Shown piece by piece: positions 18,193 to 26,787 of a DNA stretch of 64,000 nucleotides (positions within the stretch are counted from its first letter, which is position 1; every line of letters starts with the position of its first letter). Both the position numbers and the translations under genes were made by a program. The stretch spans positions 868,001-932,000 of the forward strand of contig CAVURM010000001.1 in NCBI GenBank assembly GCA_963743875.1, in the 5' to 3' direction. The DNA comes from RHKX01 sp963743875 (GTDB taxonomy: Bacteria > Actinomycetota > Thermoleophilia > Solirubrobacterales > 70-9). The notes beneath the pieces are model-generated. The model did no database searches. It was given only the letters and a program-made list of their open reading frames with translations, and had not been told where the DNA came from.

Positions 18193-19134
18193 ATCGCAAT
18201 CATCACGCTGACACTCAACCCCGCCCTGGACATCAGTACGTCGGTTGCGGAGCTGGTCCCGGAGGTGAAGCTGCGCTGCGAGGCCGAGCGGATCGAGCCC
18301 GGCGGCGGCGGCCTCAACGCCGCGCGGACGATCAAGGCGTTGGGCGGAGAGGCGACGGCGATGCACTGCTGCGGAGCCGAGACCGGCAGGCGGCTCTGCG
18401 AGCTGCTCGACGAGGAGGACATCAACCATCACCCGATCCCGATCGCGTGGCGCACCCGCGAGTCGTTCGCGGTCACCGAACGGCGCACGGAGCGGCTCTT
18501 CAAGTTCGTCCTGCCCGGACCGGCTCTCTCGATGCACGAGGTCGATGCAATCGTCGATGCGGTGACGGCGGCCGTCGGCGCGGGCGACTACGTGCTCGCC
18601 AGCGGCAGCCTGCCGATCGGAGCTCCCGACGACCTCTACGGACAGCTTGCCGCGATCGTCGACGCCGCGGGCGCACGGATGATGCTCGACGCGGACGGGC
18701 CCGCTCTGGGCAAGGCTCTCGGTCACGGGCTCTTCATGATCAAGCCGAACTGGCGCGAGTTTGACGCTCTGCTCGGCAGCCCGCGAGAGCTCGACGACCC
18801 TGGGCGGCGCGAGGACGCGGTCAAGTTCGTCGCCAGCGGCCGAGCGCAGGTGGTCGTGGTTACCGAGGGTGAGCGCGGTTCCTTCGTCGCCTCCAGAGAT
18901 GGTCACTTCGAGGTTCACCCACCCCGCGTCGAGGTCATCAGTGCGGTCGGTGGCGGAGACGCGTTCGCGGGCGCCACCCTGCTGGGGCTCGCACGCGGAG
19001 AGTCCCTGGAGGAAGCGTGTCGCCTGGGGACGGCCGCAGCGGCAGCTGCGATCGGAACCGTCGGGACCGCTGCCCCCGCCGGGGAGGACGTCGAGCGGAT
19101 CCTCGCGGCAGTCGTCTCCGGGCCACCCGACTGA
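18193..19134 (+). CDS. PfkB-family sugar-phosphate kinase (1-phosphofructokinase type)
   Basis: ATP-dependent kinase of the ribokinase/PfkB fold. The N-terminal TLTLNPALDIST is the sugar-phosphate signature of the 1-phosphofructokinase/tagatose-6-phosphate group. IKPNWREFDALLG, VVVTEGERGS and SAVGGGDAFAGA, with the catalytic Asp, follow in order. The first canonical start (GTG 18,265) would cut off the conserved N-terminus. There is no ATG, GTG or TTG between the in-frame stop at 18,181 and that motif. The codon ATC at 18,193 lies 6 bases after TAGCTT and would give (M)AIITLTLNPALD, so I propose a non-canonical AUC start or a base error. 313 residues. Confidence 0.85.
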   Translation: MAIITLTLNPALDISTSVAELVPEVKLRCEAERIEPGGGGLNAARTIKALGGEATAMHCCGAETGRRLCELLDEEDINHHPIPIAWRTRESFAVTERRTERLFKFVLPGPALSMHEVDAIVDAVTAAVGAGDYVLASGSLPIGAPDDLYGQLAAIVDAAGARMMLDADGPALGKALGHGLFMIKPNWREFDALLGSPRELDDPGRREDAVKFVASGRAQVVVVTEGERGSFVASRDGHFEVHPPRVEVISAVGGGDAFAGATLLGLARGESLEEACRLGTAAAAAAIGTVGTAAPAGEDVERILAAVVSGPPD

Positions 19135-19205
19135 ACGGCAAGCCACGCCGCGAGTGACCGATACGCTTTCGGCGTTCGGGGACGAGGGATCGGAGAAGGA
19201 GAGAG

Positions 19206-20390
19206 ATGACGACCACGCCCGAGGGCATGTTCGATGACGTTCGCAGCCGGGCAATCGCCGCCGCGATCCTGATCGCCGCGGTCGCGGTCCTGCTGATCGC
19301 GACGGTTTCCCCGTCCGACGCCTCCGCGGCGACGAAGTGGCTCTGCAAGCCCGGCGTCAAGCCGAATCCCTGCAAGGGCAGCCTCGAGACGACCGTCTTC
19401 AAGAGCAACGGCAGCTCCTCGGTCGAGACCGCCGAGAACGCCAGGAAGCCCAAGTTCGACTGCTTCTACGTCTACCCGACCGTCAGCGAGCAGCCGACCC
19501 CGAACGCCAACAAGGACATCGACCCACAGCAGACGGCGATCGCCCAGTACCAGGCAGCTCGCTACTCCGAGCACTGCAAGGTCTACGCGCCGGTCTACCG
19601 CCAGGCCACCCTGGCCGGCATCAGCGACCCTGACAACGTCGATCCCAACATCTTCCAGTTCGCCTACGGGGACGTCCTCGCGGCCTGGAAGAACTACCTG
19701 CGGAACTACAACAACGGCCGCGGCGTCGTCCTGATCGGCCACTCGCAGGGCACGGGAATGCTCAGCCAACTGATCAGGGAGGAGATCGAGAAGAGCAAAT
19801 CGCAGCGCAGGAGGTTGATCTCGGCGCTCCTGCTCGGCGGCAACGTCACCGTCAGGAAGGGCAGCGACGTCGGCGGCACGTTCGAGAGGACGCCCCTCTG
19901 CCGCTCCGAGGCGCAGACCGGCTGCGTGATCGCGTTCTCGACGTTCAACGCCACACCGCCCAGCGACGCGCTCTTCGGCCGGACCGACGGCCCCTTCGCG
20001 GCGGTGCCGGAGGGCAAGGATCCCGCCGACTACAAGGTCGCCTGCACCAACCCGGCCGATCTCACCGCCAACAGCTCGAGCCCAGTGGAAACGATCGCCA
20101 GGACCGAGCCCTTCCCGGGCACGCTCGGAATCGGCATCACGATCATGTACGGCGGTCCCGCTCCGACTGCGGAGACTCCCTGGATCACCCCGCAGGATCA
20201 CTACAAGGCCAGGTGCGACTACACCGACGGCGCCAGCTCCCTGCTGCTGTCGTCGATCGACGGCGCGAAGGTGCTCAACCCCTCGCCCGACGCATCGTGG
20301 GGACTGCATCTGCAGGACGCGAACGTCGCTCTGGGCGAGCTCGTCGACATCGTCGGCAAGCAGGGCAAGAAGTACCTGAAGAAGGGCTAG
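19206..20390 (+). CDS. Secreted DUF3089-family alpha/beta hydrolase
   Basis: 394 residues with a signal-anchor segment (about residues 15-41, ending SPSDASA). The mature part is a DUF3089 lipase-like domain: CFYVYPTVS, then the nucleophile elbow GHSQG with S180. Several cysteines (positions about 47, 56, 86, 124 and later) fit an extracytoplasmic protein with disulphides. The substrate is unknown; esterase or lipase activity is likely from the family. AAGGAGAGAG precedes the ATG by a good distance. Downstream is the prenyl synthase gene. Confidence 0.85.
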   Translation: MTTTPEGMFDDVRSRAIAAAILIAAVAVLLIATVSPSDASAATKWLCKPGVKPNPCKGSLETTVFKSNGSSSVETAENARKPKFDCFYVYPTVSEQPTPNANKDIDPQQTAIAQYQAARYSEHCKVYAPVYRQATLAGISDPDNVDPNIFQFAYGDVLAAWKNYLRNYNNGRGVVLIGHSQGTGMLSQLIREEIEKSKSQRRRLISALLLGGNVTVRKGSDVGGTFERTPLCRSEAQTGCVIAFSTFNATPPSDALFGRTDGPFAAVPEGKDPADYKVACTNPADLTANSSSPVETIARTEPFPGTLGIGITIMYGGPAPTAETPWITPQDHYKARCDYTDGASSLLLSSIDGAKVLNPSPDASWGLHLQDANVALGELVDIVGKQGKKYLKKG

Positions 20391-20477
20391 CCCGCCCGCT
20401 CGGTGAGCGACGCAATCGGGCGATCGCGACCCTGGGAAGTGAGCGGGGCCGCAATCTCGCGCTGCTAGGTTGCCTGG

Positions 20478-21614
20478 ATGTCATCGGCACACACCCTCGG
20501 ACCCGTACTGCTGCTGCGAGGTCTGTCGGTGAACCGTCACCGTCCCGACCTCCCCTCGCTCGCCCGCGAGAAGCGCCCCGAGCGTTTCGTCTGGCGGGTA
20601 CTCCCTCACGCGGCCCGCAGCTTCGCCGCCAGCATCGTCGTGCTCCCCCCCGAGGAGGCACGCGCGGCCGCGGTCGCCTACCTCTACTGCCGGATGCTCG
20701 ACACCTACGAAGACCTCTTCCCCGACCCGGACGCCCGGGCCGTGGAGCTCGAGCGCTTCGGCAACCGCTTCGATTCCTCCCCCCTTCCCGCACCGACGCC
20801 GATCCCCGACGCGCTGGCGCGCGACGACCGTGATCGCGTCCACCTGCTGCTGGTCGCTCGCTGCAAGCACGTCGACGCCGTCTACGCAACGCTCGCCCCG
20901 GAGGTCCAGGGCCAGATCGCCGAGCTCGTCAGGTCGATGGCCGCTGGAATGGTCTGGTCGACGGAGACCTTCGCGCGCCAGGGGGGTGTGCTCGTCGACG
21001 AGGAGCAGCTCTCGCTCTACTGCCGCAACGTGATCGGCCACCCGGCCGTTTTCGTGCTCGATCTCGTCGCCAGCCGGGAATGCAACGAGCCGGCCCGCGA
21101 GGAGGCGTTCCAGGTCAGCGAGATGATCCAGCTCGCCAACGTGACCCGCGACATCGAGACCGATCTGGCCCGTGGGGTCTCCTACCACCCCGCGCTGAAG
21201 CCCTACCTCGGAAGCGACGGCGAGCGGGAGGAGGTCCGGGCCACGATCCGAGACGTGCGCGAGGACTACATGCGGATGGCCCTCGGCCGGGCCGGCGCCT
21301 ACCGTCGTCTCTTCGATCGACTCGATCTCGGGGGAACTGCGGCGGTGCGGACCGCGGCCGTGTTGATGCTGCTCTTCACCGACCTGCACTACCGGGGATG
21401 CGCTGAGCGCATTGGCCACGAGCCCTGGCCGGGGCCCGGCGGGCGCCTTCAGGTCGTCGCCCGCTCGCTGCCCGCTCTCCTTTCGCCCGAATGGGCGGCC
21501 CGGACGGTCAGGGGAGTCGAGGGGAACTTCCTTGGCGCCGCCGGGCGCCTGAGCTCCGTCCCCCCCACGGCGACGCCGGCGCCAACGGCGACGTCAACGC
21601 CGGCGCCCGTCTAG
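20478..21614 (+). CDS. Squalene/phytoene synthase family protein
   Basis: Head-to-head prenyl synthase of 378 residues. Two aspartate-rich motifs that bind the diphosphate-magnesium substrate are visible: DTYED at residues 75-79 and DIETD at 225-229, within NVTRDIETDL. The family condenses two farnesyl or geranylgeranyl diphosphates. No desaturase or cyclase is adjacent, so squalene versus phytoene cannot be decided; a cyclase-like repeat protein lies 6 kb away. The C-terminus has a Pro/Thr/Ala-rich tail. A TAGGTT box ends 6 bases before the ATG. It overlaps the convergent membrane gene by 4 bases. Confidence 0.87.
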   Translation: MSSAHTLGPVLLLRGLSVNRHRPDLPSLAREKRPERFVWRVLPHAARSFAASIVVLPPEEARAAAVAYLYCRMLDTYEDLFPDPDARAVELERFGNRFDSSPLPAPTPIPDALARDDRDRVHLLLVARCKHVDAVYATLAPEVQGQIAELVRSMAAGMVWSTETFARQGGVLVDEEQLSLYCRNVIGHPAVFVLDLVASRECNEPAREEAFQVSEMIQLANVTRDIETDLARGVSYHPALKPYLGSDGEREEVRATIRDVREDYMRMALGRAGAYRRLFDRLDLGGTAAVRTAAVLMLLFTDLHYRGCAERIGHEPWPGPGGRLQVVARSLPALLSPEWAARTVRGVEGNFLGAAGRLSSVPPTATPAPTATSTPAPV

Positions 21615-22102
21615 CGCAGGATCTCGACGAGCAGGATCCAGGCGTTGACGACGGCCGCGAAGACCGTCGTGATGATGCCGGCGGCGATCCAATAGAGGCC
21701 TCCCCCGCTCCCGGCGATCATGCTGATCGCGCCGACCACCAGGGGCAGGGTGCCCGCCAGTGGGAGCGCGACCCGCGAGAACAGGTGCTTGTCGGCGTCA
21801 GCGCGGGGCACGCTCGCGTACAGCCTTGTCCCGACCAGACAGCCCCAGATGATGCCGCCGCCGATCAGCTCCCAGCCGAACGCCTCGATGCTCTGGCCGG
21901 GGATCAGCCCGAGCAGCGAGACCATCAGCGCGCCGAGCAGCATAAGCAGGGTGACCATCGCGAAATCCGGAACCCCCTCGAACTCCAGGATGCGCTCGAT
22001 GTTGATCGAGGTCGCAACGAAGACCAGGCCGGCCAGCGCCGCCGTTGCACCGGCGCTCGCCACGAAGAGGTCGGACCACTCGCTGACGTCGTAGGCGATC
22101 AC
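21611..22102 (-). CDS. Four-helix membrane protein of unknown function
   Basis: 163 residues with four predicted membrane helices (about 12-32, 47-68, 75-95 reaching toward 115-160 with two more hydrophobic stretches). The N-terminal SDLFVASAGATAALAGLVFVATSINIERI is reminiscent of small bacterial integral membrane proteins of unknown role. No charged catalytic motif is visible. It is convergent with the prenyl synthase and divergent from the carboxylesterase gene, so it has its own transcript. Confidence 0.65.
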   Translation of the reverse strand: MIAYDVSEWSDLFVASAGATAALAGLVFVATSINIERILEFEGVPDFAMVTLLMLLGALMVSLLGLIPGQSIEAFGWELIGGGIIWGCLVGTRLYASVPRADADKHLFSRVALPLAGTLPLVVGAISMIAGSGGGLYWIAAGIITTVFAAVVNAWILLVEILR

Positions 22103-22149
22103 GCCGCGAATCTATTCGATCGGAATCCGCGTTCGCCTAGTCTGGGCCG

Positions 22150-22788
22150 ATGAAGCTGGATTTCGCCGAACGCCCCGCCGCCGACGTCGCCGAGGGGCTG
22201 CTGGTCCTCCACCACGGCCGCGGCTCCGACGAGCACGATCTGATCGGCCTCGCCGACGCGCTCGATCCAGGCCGCAGGCTCCACGTGGTCACGCCCGGTG
22301 GTCCGCTGGCGCTCCCCGGCTGGCCCGGCCGCCACTGGTACGTCGTCCCGCGCGTCGGCTATCCCGATCCGGAGACGTTCTGGGCCGCCCACGGTGCGCT
22401 CGCGGACTTCCACGACTCGGTCTGGGAGCGAACCGGGTTGACGCCGGAGCAGACGATCCTCGGTGGCTTCTCGATGGGCTCGGTGATGAGTTACGCGCTC
22501 GGGCTCAGCGCCGGCCGGCCGTCTCCGGCCGGCATCCTCGCCTTCTCGGGATTCGTCCCTACGGTCGAGGACTGGGAGCCGTCGACGTCGGACCGGCAGG
22601 AGCTGCGCGCGTTCATCGCCCACGGTCGCGCCGATCCCGTGATGGACGTCTCATTCGGCCGGGCCGCGCGGGATCTGCTGTCAGGCGCCGGGCTGGTGGT
22701 CGACTACCACGAGTCCGACGCCGGCCACAACATCGATCCTGCTGCGGTTCCTCTGGCGCGGGCCTGGATCGAGAGCACGGTTCCCTAG
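22150..22788 (+). CDS. Phospholipase/carboxylesterase family hydrolase
   Basis: 212-residue alpha/beta hydrolase of the acyl-protein thioesterase/carboxylesterase group. The triad is S108 in GGFSMGS, D162 in HGRADPVM and H193 in DAGHNI. The N-terminal VLHHGRGSDEHDL is the oxyanion-loop segment of the family. It is cytoplasmic with no signal peptide. The natural ester is unknown. TAGTCT ends 6 bases before the ATG, so the mRNA may be leaderless. It converges with the epimerase gene with a 4-base overlap. Confidence 0.9.
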   Translation: MKLDFAERPAADVAEGLLVLHHGRGSDEHDLIGLADALDPGRRLHVVTPGGPLALPGWPGRHWYVVPRVGYPDPETFWAAHGALADFHDSVWERTGLTPEQTILGGFSMGSVMSYALGLSAGRPSPAGILAFSGFVPTVEDWEPSTSDRQELRAFIAHGRADPVMDVSFGRAARDLLSGAGLVVDYHESDAGHNIDPAAVPLARAWIESTVP

Positions 22789-23774
22789 GCTGCCGACTTC
22801 CAATCCTGGCCGCGGAAGTGCTCGAGCGTCTCCTCGAGCCCGCGCTCCCACGGAGTGATCTCGAGTCCGAGCTCGTCCCGGACGCGGTCGGCCGCGGGCA
22901 CCGGGTGGGAGATCAGGAAGAGCAGCGCGCCATGCGGGATCAGCGGCGGCCGTTTCGTGACCTTGGCGACCAGCTCTCCAACCGCTGAGACGCCTCTGGC
23001 GACCGCGATCGGCATCACCCGCGGCGTCTTCGCCCCGGGAACGACTGCGGCGACAGAATCAGCCATTTGAGACAGCGTCAGGTAGCGGTCGGAGACGATG
23101 AAGCGGGAGCCGCTCGACGCACGGTCGGCTGCGGCGATATGTGCGCGGGCGACGTCGTCGGAGTGGACGACCGGCATCCCTCCCGGCAGCAGCATCGGGA
23201 TCTTTCCCGTAGCCAGGCGGACGAGCAGGTCGTTGGCGCCGGCGAACAGGGCCGGCACGGGACCGTAGACGGCCGACGGATGCAGAAACACGACGTCGAG
23301 CCCCTGCGACGCGAGCCCGACCACGATCCGATCGGCCTCCTGCTTGGAACGCTCGTAGAAGGTCGGGCGTGGATCGGAGTCGATGACCGTCTCGTCGAAG
23401 GGTTCGCCCGGCGTCCATTCGAAGACGTCAATCGTGCTCGTATAGATGAACCTCCGCACGCCGGCCGCCGTCGATGCCTCGGCCAGATTCCGGGTTCCCT
23501 CTACATTGACGCGCTGAAAGTCGCCCGGGTCGAGGCGCCACTGCTCCGGCAGGCCGGCCGCGTGGAAGACCAGCTCGCATCCGCCAACCGCCCGCTCCAC
23601 GGAATCCCGGTCGCCGACGTCGCCGACGAGAGGCTCGACACCCTCGGGGAGCAGCTTGCGCGCCCGTTCGAGGTCGCGGACGAGCGCCCGCACGTCGTCG
23701 CCCCGGGCAACGAGTTCCCTCGCGATCGGAAAGCCGACGGTGCCGGTCGCACCGGTGATCAGAATCGTGCTCAC
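22785..23774 (-). CDS. Extended SDR NAD-dependent epimerase/dehydratase
   Basis: 329 residues with the nucleotide-binding GATGTVG at residues 7-13, D at the end of strand 3 (VGDVGD), and the active-site YxxxK as YERSK. The substrate-binding half includes PSAVYGPVPA and VHSDDVARAH, as in dihydroflavonol reductase and 3-beta-hydroxysteroid dehydrogenase-like SDRs. The substrate cannot be told. The next gene on this strand starts 16 bases away, an F420-dependent-reductase-like protein, and the two may form a redox pair. Confidence 0.87.
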   Translation of the reverse strand: MSTILITGATGTVGFPIARELVARGDDVRALVRDLERARKLLPEGVEPLVGDVGDRDSVERAVGGCELVFHAAGLPEQWRLDPGDFQRVNVEGTRNLAEASTAAGVRRFIYTSTIDVFEWTPGEPFDETVIDSDPRPTFYERSKQEADRIVVGLASQGLDVVFLHPSAVYGPVPALFAGANDLLVRLATGKIPMLLPGGMPVVHSDDVARAHIAAADRASSGSRFIVSDRYLTLSQMADSVAAVVPGAKTPRVMPIAVARGVSAVGELVAKVTKRPPLIPHGALLFLISHPVPAADRVRDELGLEITPWERGLEETLEHFRGQDWKSAA

Positions 23775-23789
23775 GCTCGATCTCCGGAC

Positions 23790-24449
23790 TCAGCCCTCGT
23801 CGCGGAGCACACCGATGTTGAAGTCACCCGTCCCGAGCCCCCCATATAGGGTGAGCCAGAGCGGCAGGTACATCTCGGTTCCGCGAGCCGCGGTGATGCC
23901 GCCCAGATCGTGGATGCGTCCCGGCGGCCAACCGAACGACTCCAGGAGCCCGCTCACCTCGTGCTTGGAGTCCTCATCGTCGCCGCTGATGAACACGACG
24001 TGCTCCCCGGGGACCCGCCCCGGGTCCACCATCACGGCGCAGTTCATCGTGTTGAGAGCCTTGACCACCTTCGCCTCGGGACAGGCCGCCTGGATTCGCT
24101 CACCGAGGCTGTCGTCGTTGCAGACCGACAGGGTCGGCGGCATCCCGCGGGAGAAGTCGAGCGGATTGGCCACGTCCACGAGGATCTTGCCGGCGAGGTT
24201 CTCCGATCCGGCCGCCTCCAGCACCTCGAGCGAGGCTGCACCGGAGGTGCAGTTGAAGAGCAGTTCGCCGAACGCAGCGGCGTCGGCGAAGCTCCCTTCG
24301 CTCGCACCCTCGCCTCCCCGCGCGACCCAGGCCACCGCCTTCTCGTTGCCGGACCGCCTGGAACCCATCCGAACCTCGTGGCCCAGGCTCACGAGCTTCG
24401 AGCCGATCGCCTGCCCGACCATTCCGGTACCGAGAACTCCGATCTTCAT
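23790..24449 (-). CDS. F420-dependent NADP reductase-like dinucleotide-binding protein
   Basis: 219 residues. The N-terminus MKIGVLGTGMVGQAIGSKLVSLGHEVRMGSR is a GxGxxG Rossmann motif with the NADP-favouring SR after strand 2. The KVVKALNTMNCAVMVDP segment is typical of the COG2085 group that includes NADPH:F420 oxidoreductase. It differs from the better Fno candidate at 38,687. Because the organism makes F420, F420 use is plausible, but many members have other substrates. It lies upstream of the SDR gene on the same strand. Confidence 0.78.
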   Translation of the reverse strand: MKIGVLGTGMVGQAIGSKLVSLGHEVRMGSRRSGNEKAVAWVARGGEGASEGSFADAAAFGELLFNCTSGAASLEVLEAAGSENLAGKILVDVANPLDFSRGMPPTLSVCNDDSLGERIQAACPEAKVVKALNTMNCAVMVDPGRVPGEHVVFISGDDEDSKHEVSGLLESFGWPPGRIHDLGGITAARGTEMYLPLWLTLYGGLGTGDFNIGVLRDEG

Positions 24450-24547
24450 CCGCTTCCTTCCGTCGATCCGAACGTTGCCATTGCCCGCCTCCTGATCCTA
24501 GATGGGTGAATGATCCAGGTGGGACGCAGCCGGTATACAGGACCATC

Positions 24548-24901
24548 ATGCCCGCTCCCACCACCGTCGCCGAGTACCTCGCGGGCGTTCCCGAAGCCGA
24601 TCGGGTCGCGCTCGAACACCTTCGGCAACTGATCCGAGAAACCGCACCGCAGGCCGAGGAGGCAGTCAGCTACGGGATCCCCCTCTACAGGTACCGGGGT
24701 CATCTGGTCGGCTTCGGTGCGTTCAAGAAGCACCTCAGCCTGTTCGTCACGCGATCCGAGGTGATCGAGCGATTCGCCGAGGAGCTCGGGTCCTTCCAGT
24801 GCTCGGGCACCACGATCCACTTCACCGCCGAGCACCCCCTGCCCGACGGGCTGGTCAGGTCGATCGTGGAGGTCCGGCTCGCTGAGAACGAGGCGGCCTG
24901 A
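24548..24901 (+). CDS. DUF1801 family protein
   Basis: 117 residues matching DUF1801: VAEYLAGVPEADRVALEHLRQLI, then EEAVSYGIPLYRY, GFGAFKKHLSLFV and GTTIHFTAEHPLP. The fold is related to the YdhG/YjbR group; the role is unknown. I chose the ATG at 24,548 over an upstream in-frame start because the family begins here. TATACA lies 8 bases before it. It is a single-gene unit divergent from the F420-reductase-like gene. Confidence 0.85.
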   Translation: MPAPTTVAEYLAGVPEADRVALEHLRQLIRETAPQAEEAVSYGIPLYRYRGHLVGFGAFKKHLSLFVTRSEVIERFAEELGSFQCSGTTIHFTAEHPLPDGLVRSIVEVRLAENEAA

Positions 24902-24997
24902 CCGGTCCACGGGGCGACGGCGGCGGGCGTCGTGCTACGGAGGCTACGACCTCCCCCGCGGAGCTTGCCACCCCGGCTGCCGGCCTATTCTGCGCCG

Positions 24998-25393
24998 ATG
25001 CAACAGAACACGAGTGGCGAGCGGGACCTCGATCGGCTCCTGGCCGATCTTCGGCCGGTCCAGCGATCCGGGGAGTTCGTCTTCACGGGCGTCGATGGTG
25101 AACCGCCGATTGGAGTAACGCCGGCGATCGCCATCCACGAGGACGAGGGCCTGGCAATCGTCATCGAGCGGTCGCAGGCCGACGAGCACGGCCTCACCTA
25201 CGACTCGACCTGGGCCTGGATCACCCTGACCGTCCACTCAGACCTCGAGGCCGTCGGGCTGACCGCCGAAGTCTCCGCCCGCCTCGCCTCAGCAGCAATC
25301 AGCTGCAACGTGGTCGCGGGCCGCTTGCACGATCATCTCTTCGTCCCCCTCGACCGGGCGGGAGAGGTGCTGGCGCTGCTCGAGTCCGGCTGA
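24998..25393 (+). CDS. ACT-domain protein
   Basis: 131 residues of the small ACT-domain family often annotated DUF2241: RPVQRSGEFVFTGVDGEPP, GLAIVIERSQAD, WAWITLTVHSDLEAVGLTAEVS and a C-terminal HDHLFVPLDRAGEVLALL. ACT domains bind amino acids; the partner is unknown. TATTCT ends 6 bases before the ATG, an excellent leaderless-promoter fit. It is the last clear chromosomal gene before the tRNA-His scar at 25,415. Confidence 0.83.
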   Translation: MQQNTSGERDLDRLLADLRPVQRSGEFVFTGVDGEPPIGVTPAIAIHEDEGLAIVIERSQADEHGLTYDSTWAWITLTVHSDLEAVGLTAEVSARLASAAISCNVVAGRLHDHLFVPLDRAGEVLALLESG

Positions 25394-25414
25394 CCGGAAG
25401 AACGGAGGGAGCGT

Positions 25415-25450
25415 GACGGGGCTCGAACCCGCGACCAACCGGACCAGAAC
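25415..25450 (-). repeat. Outer scar of tRNA-His 3' half (att remnant A)
   Basis: The 22 bases from 25,415 match the T-arm of tRNA-His at 28,173 exactly. The following anticodon-side bases match with a few changes (CCGGACCAGAAC against CTGGACCACAAC). The 5' half of a tRNA is missing. The orientation is the same as the intact tRNA, as expected of an attachment site left by an integrated element. The 240 bases that follow hold no gene I can support. Confidence 0.6.
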
Positions 25451-25691
25451 CCCCAAGGGCAGATCAGAGGGAGCCACAAAACGTTCTCGTTCCTGGATCT
25501 GGGCCCTCACAGTTCGATCAGCGCTCTTGGCTCAGCCACCCCTCGGAGTATTTCTGCCTGCGCGAGGGCGTCCTCAGTACGGCCACGAGGACGTTCACCC
25601 CATGCACGCGGGCCCTTGTTCTCCTCCATGACTCCGATTCCCGCGTGGGAGGCAGCCCAAAGGTTGGATCGGCCGATCCCGCGCCCACCGA

Positions 25692-26129
25692 CTAGCGCTT
25701 CGTCGTGAACTCGATATTCGGCACCTCGCATCGACCTGCGCCTGCGATCTCGACCGTCTTACCTCCGATCGAGGCATGAACGCGAGAGCCGTCCCGCTTC
25801 ACCTTCCCCTCGAACTTGAACTTGCTACTTCCGTACACGTAGGTCTTCTCGAACTTGCGTCTTGCATCGACCTTCGCCGCGCCCCCGTAGAGTCGCAGTG
25901 TGATTCGCGCCTGACCGCTGGTGCAGTTGGAAGACAGGTCCTTCACCTTCACGTTCTTGACGCTCTTAGCAGCGCCGCCCTGTTTGATCACCACCAACTG
26001 GACGCTGGCCTGAGAGTCCCCATTGACCTTCCCGGTTTGCTGAACCTTCTTCGAACCCGCCGCAATCGCTGTCGACGCTGCCAGCAACCCCACCACCGCA
26101 ACTGCAGCGACAATCCGTCTCTTCCCCAT
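25692..26129 (-). CDS. Small secreted two-cysteine protein, paralogue 3
   Basis: 145 residues with a signal peptide (RRIVAAVAVVGLLAASTAIAA). The mature part aligns with the proteins at 7,386 and 10,048: QQTGKVNGDSQASVQLVV, a first cysteine in DLSSNCTSG, KFKFEGKVKRDG, and a last cysteine in GAGRCEVPN before a basic end. The start is the ATG after GGGAGAGACCA. Unlike the other two it lies between tRNA-His scars and so may have arrived with, or been moved by, an element. Function unknown. Confidence 0.75.
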   Translation of the reverse strand: MGKRRIVAAVAVVGLLAASTAIAAGSKKVQQTGKVNGDSQASVQLVVIKQGGAAKSVKNVKVKDLSSNCTSGQARITLRLYGGAAKVDARRKFEKTYVYGSSKFKFEGKVKRDGSRVHASIGGKTVEIAGAGRCEVPNIEFTTKR

Positions 26130-26274
26130 TGGTCTCTCCCTTTCACGACTTGAACCCATCCCGGGAAGGATCCCGGACTCCGGCAGCCTACTGCGGCGTG
26201 AGCGTCGATGCGACGGTCATGAGTTGCCGTGCCGGGTCAGTTGGGCCCGCTTCTCTCAGTTTGGGACCACGGGC

Positions 26275-26291
26275 ACCCGTATCGAACGGGT
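26275..26291. terminator. Hairpin after the GFA-family gene
   Basis: ACCCG and CGGGT enclose a seven-base loop that on the minus strand reads TTCGATA, like a tRNA T-arm. It lies about 25 bases beyond the GFA gene stop, a good terminator position. No other tRNA parts surround it. Confidence 0.35.
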
Positions 26292-26316
26292 CCTCCAGAT
26301 CAGCTGCCGCTGGGCG

Positions 26317-26706
26317 TCAGGCCGGCGGGTTCTCGGCGAACTGCGGCACCTCGTCGCCGATCTCGTGCCAGTTGGCCTTGTATGCGACCTGGAGGTGGAA
26401 GCTCGGATCGAGGTCGAGGTCTCGCATCAGTCCTGCAGCCACGAAGTACTTCTCACCAAGGTCGTCATAGAGGCTGGATCCGCAGTTGCCGCAGAAGTTG
26501 CGAGGCGCGAACTCGCTCTCGTAGGTCTTGACCAGTTCCTCGCCCTTGGTGAACCTGAAGTTCTCCTTGGCCACGACCACCCCGGCAAGGCTCTCGCCCG
26601 TCCATCGCTGGCAGCGAGTGCAGTGACAGTAGCCCAGTGCCTCGGGGTCTTGAACCTCGTACTCCACGCCGCCGCACAGGCAAGCTCCCTTGAGCGTTTC
26701 AGACAT
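26317..26706 (-). CDS. GFA family protein (CENP-V/GFA zinc domain)
   Basis: 129 residues with the zinc-binding pattern of the glutathione-dependent formaldehyde-activating fold: CLCGGVEY, CHCTRCQRWTG and FCGNCGSSLYDD. Most members have no proven role in formaldehyde metabolism. The C-terminus DPSFHLQVAYKANWHEIGDEVPQF is also family-typical. The ATG at 26,706 follows GAGGAGGG; a GTG one codon earlier is possible. It lies between the tRNA-His scars. Confidence 0.88.
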   Translation of the reverse strand: MSETLKGACLCGGVEYEVQDPEALGYCHCTRCQRWTGESLAGVVVAKENFRFTKGEELVKTYESEFAPRNFCGNCGSSLYDDLGEKYFVAAGLMRDLDLDPSFHLQVAYKANWHEIGDEVPQFAENPPA

Positions 26707-26787
26707 CACGAACCCTCCTCGAGTTGGCTTTCAACGATCCGCGGCAACGCTACCACCAGCAGGCCGACGCGGTGCAATTGATTCCAA

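Noticed and set aside
25413..25631. A plus-strand frame starting MTGLEPATNRTRTPKG
   Set aside because: The TGLEPAT peptide is a translation of a tRNA T-arm, a well-known false protein; here it comes from the tRNA-His scar. The same holds for TTGLEPATAWTTTLK at 26,780 and AGFEPATSGLEG over tRNA-Arg.
25507..25731. Minus-strand frame with MEENKGPRAWGERPRGRTEDALAQ between scar A and the secreted protein
   Set aside because: No ribosome site, no recognised similarity and overlap with the 3' end of the secreted-protein gene; it may be decayed element sequence but cannot be supported as a gene.
26275..26291. A third tRNA-like scar based on the TTCGATA loop
   Set aside because: Only a T-arm-like hairpin is present with no acceptor, variable loop or anticodon homology; a simple terminator after the GFA gene explains it better.
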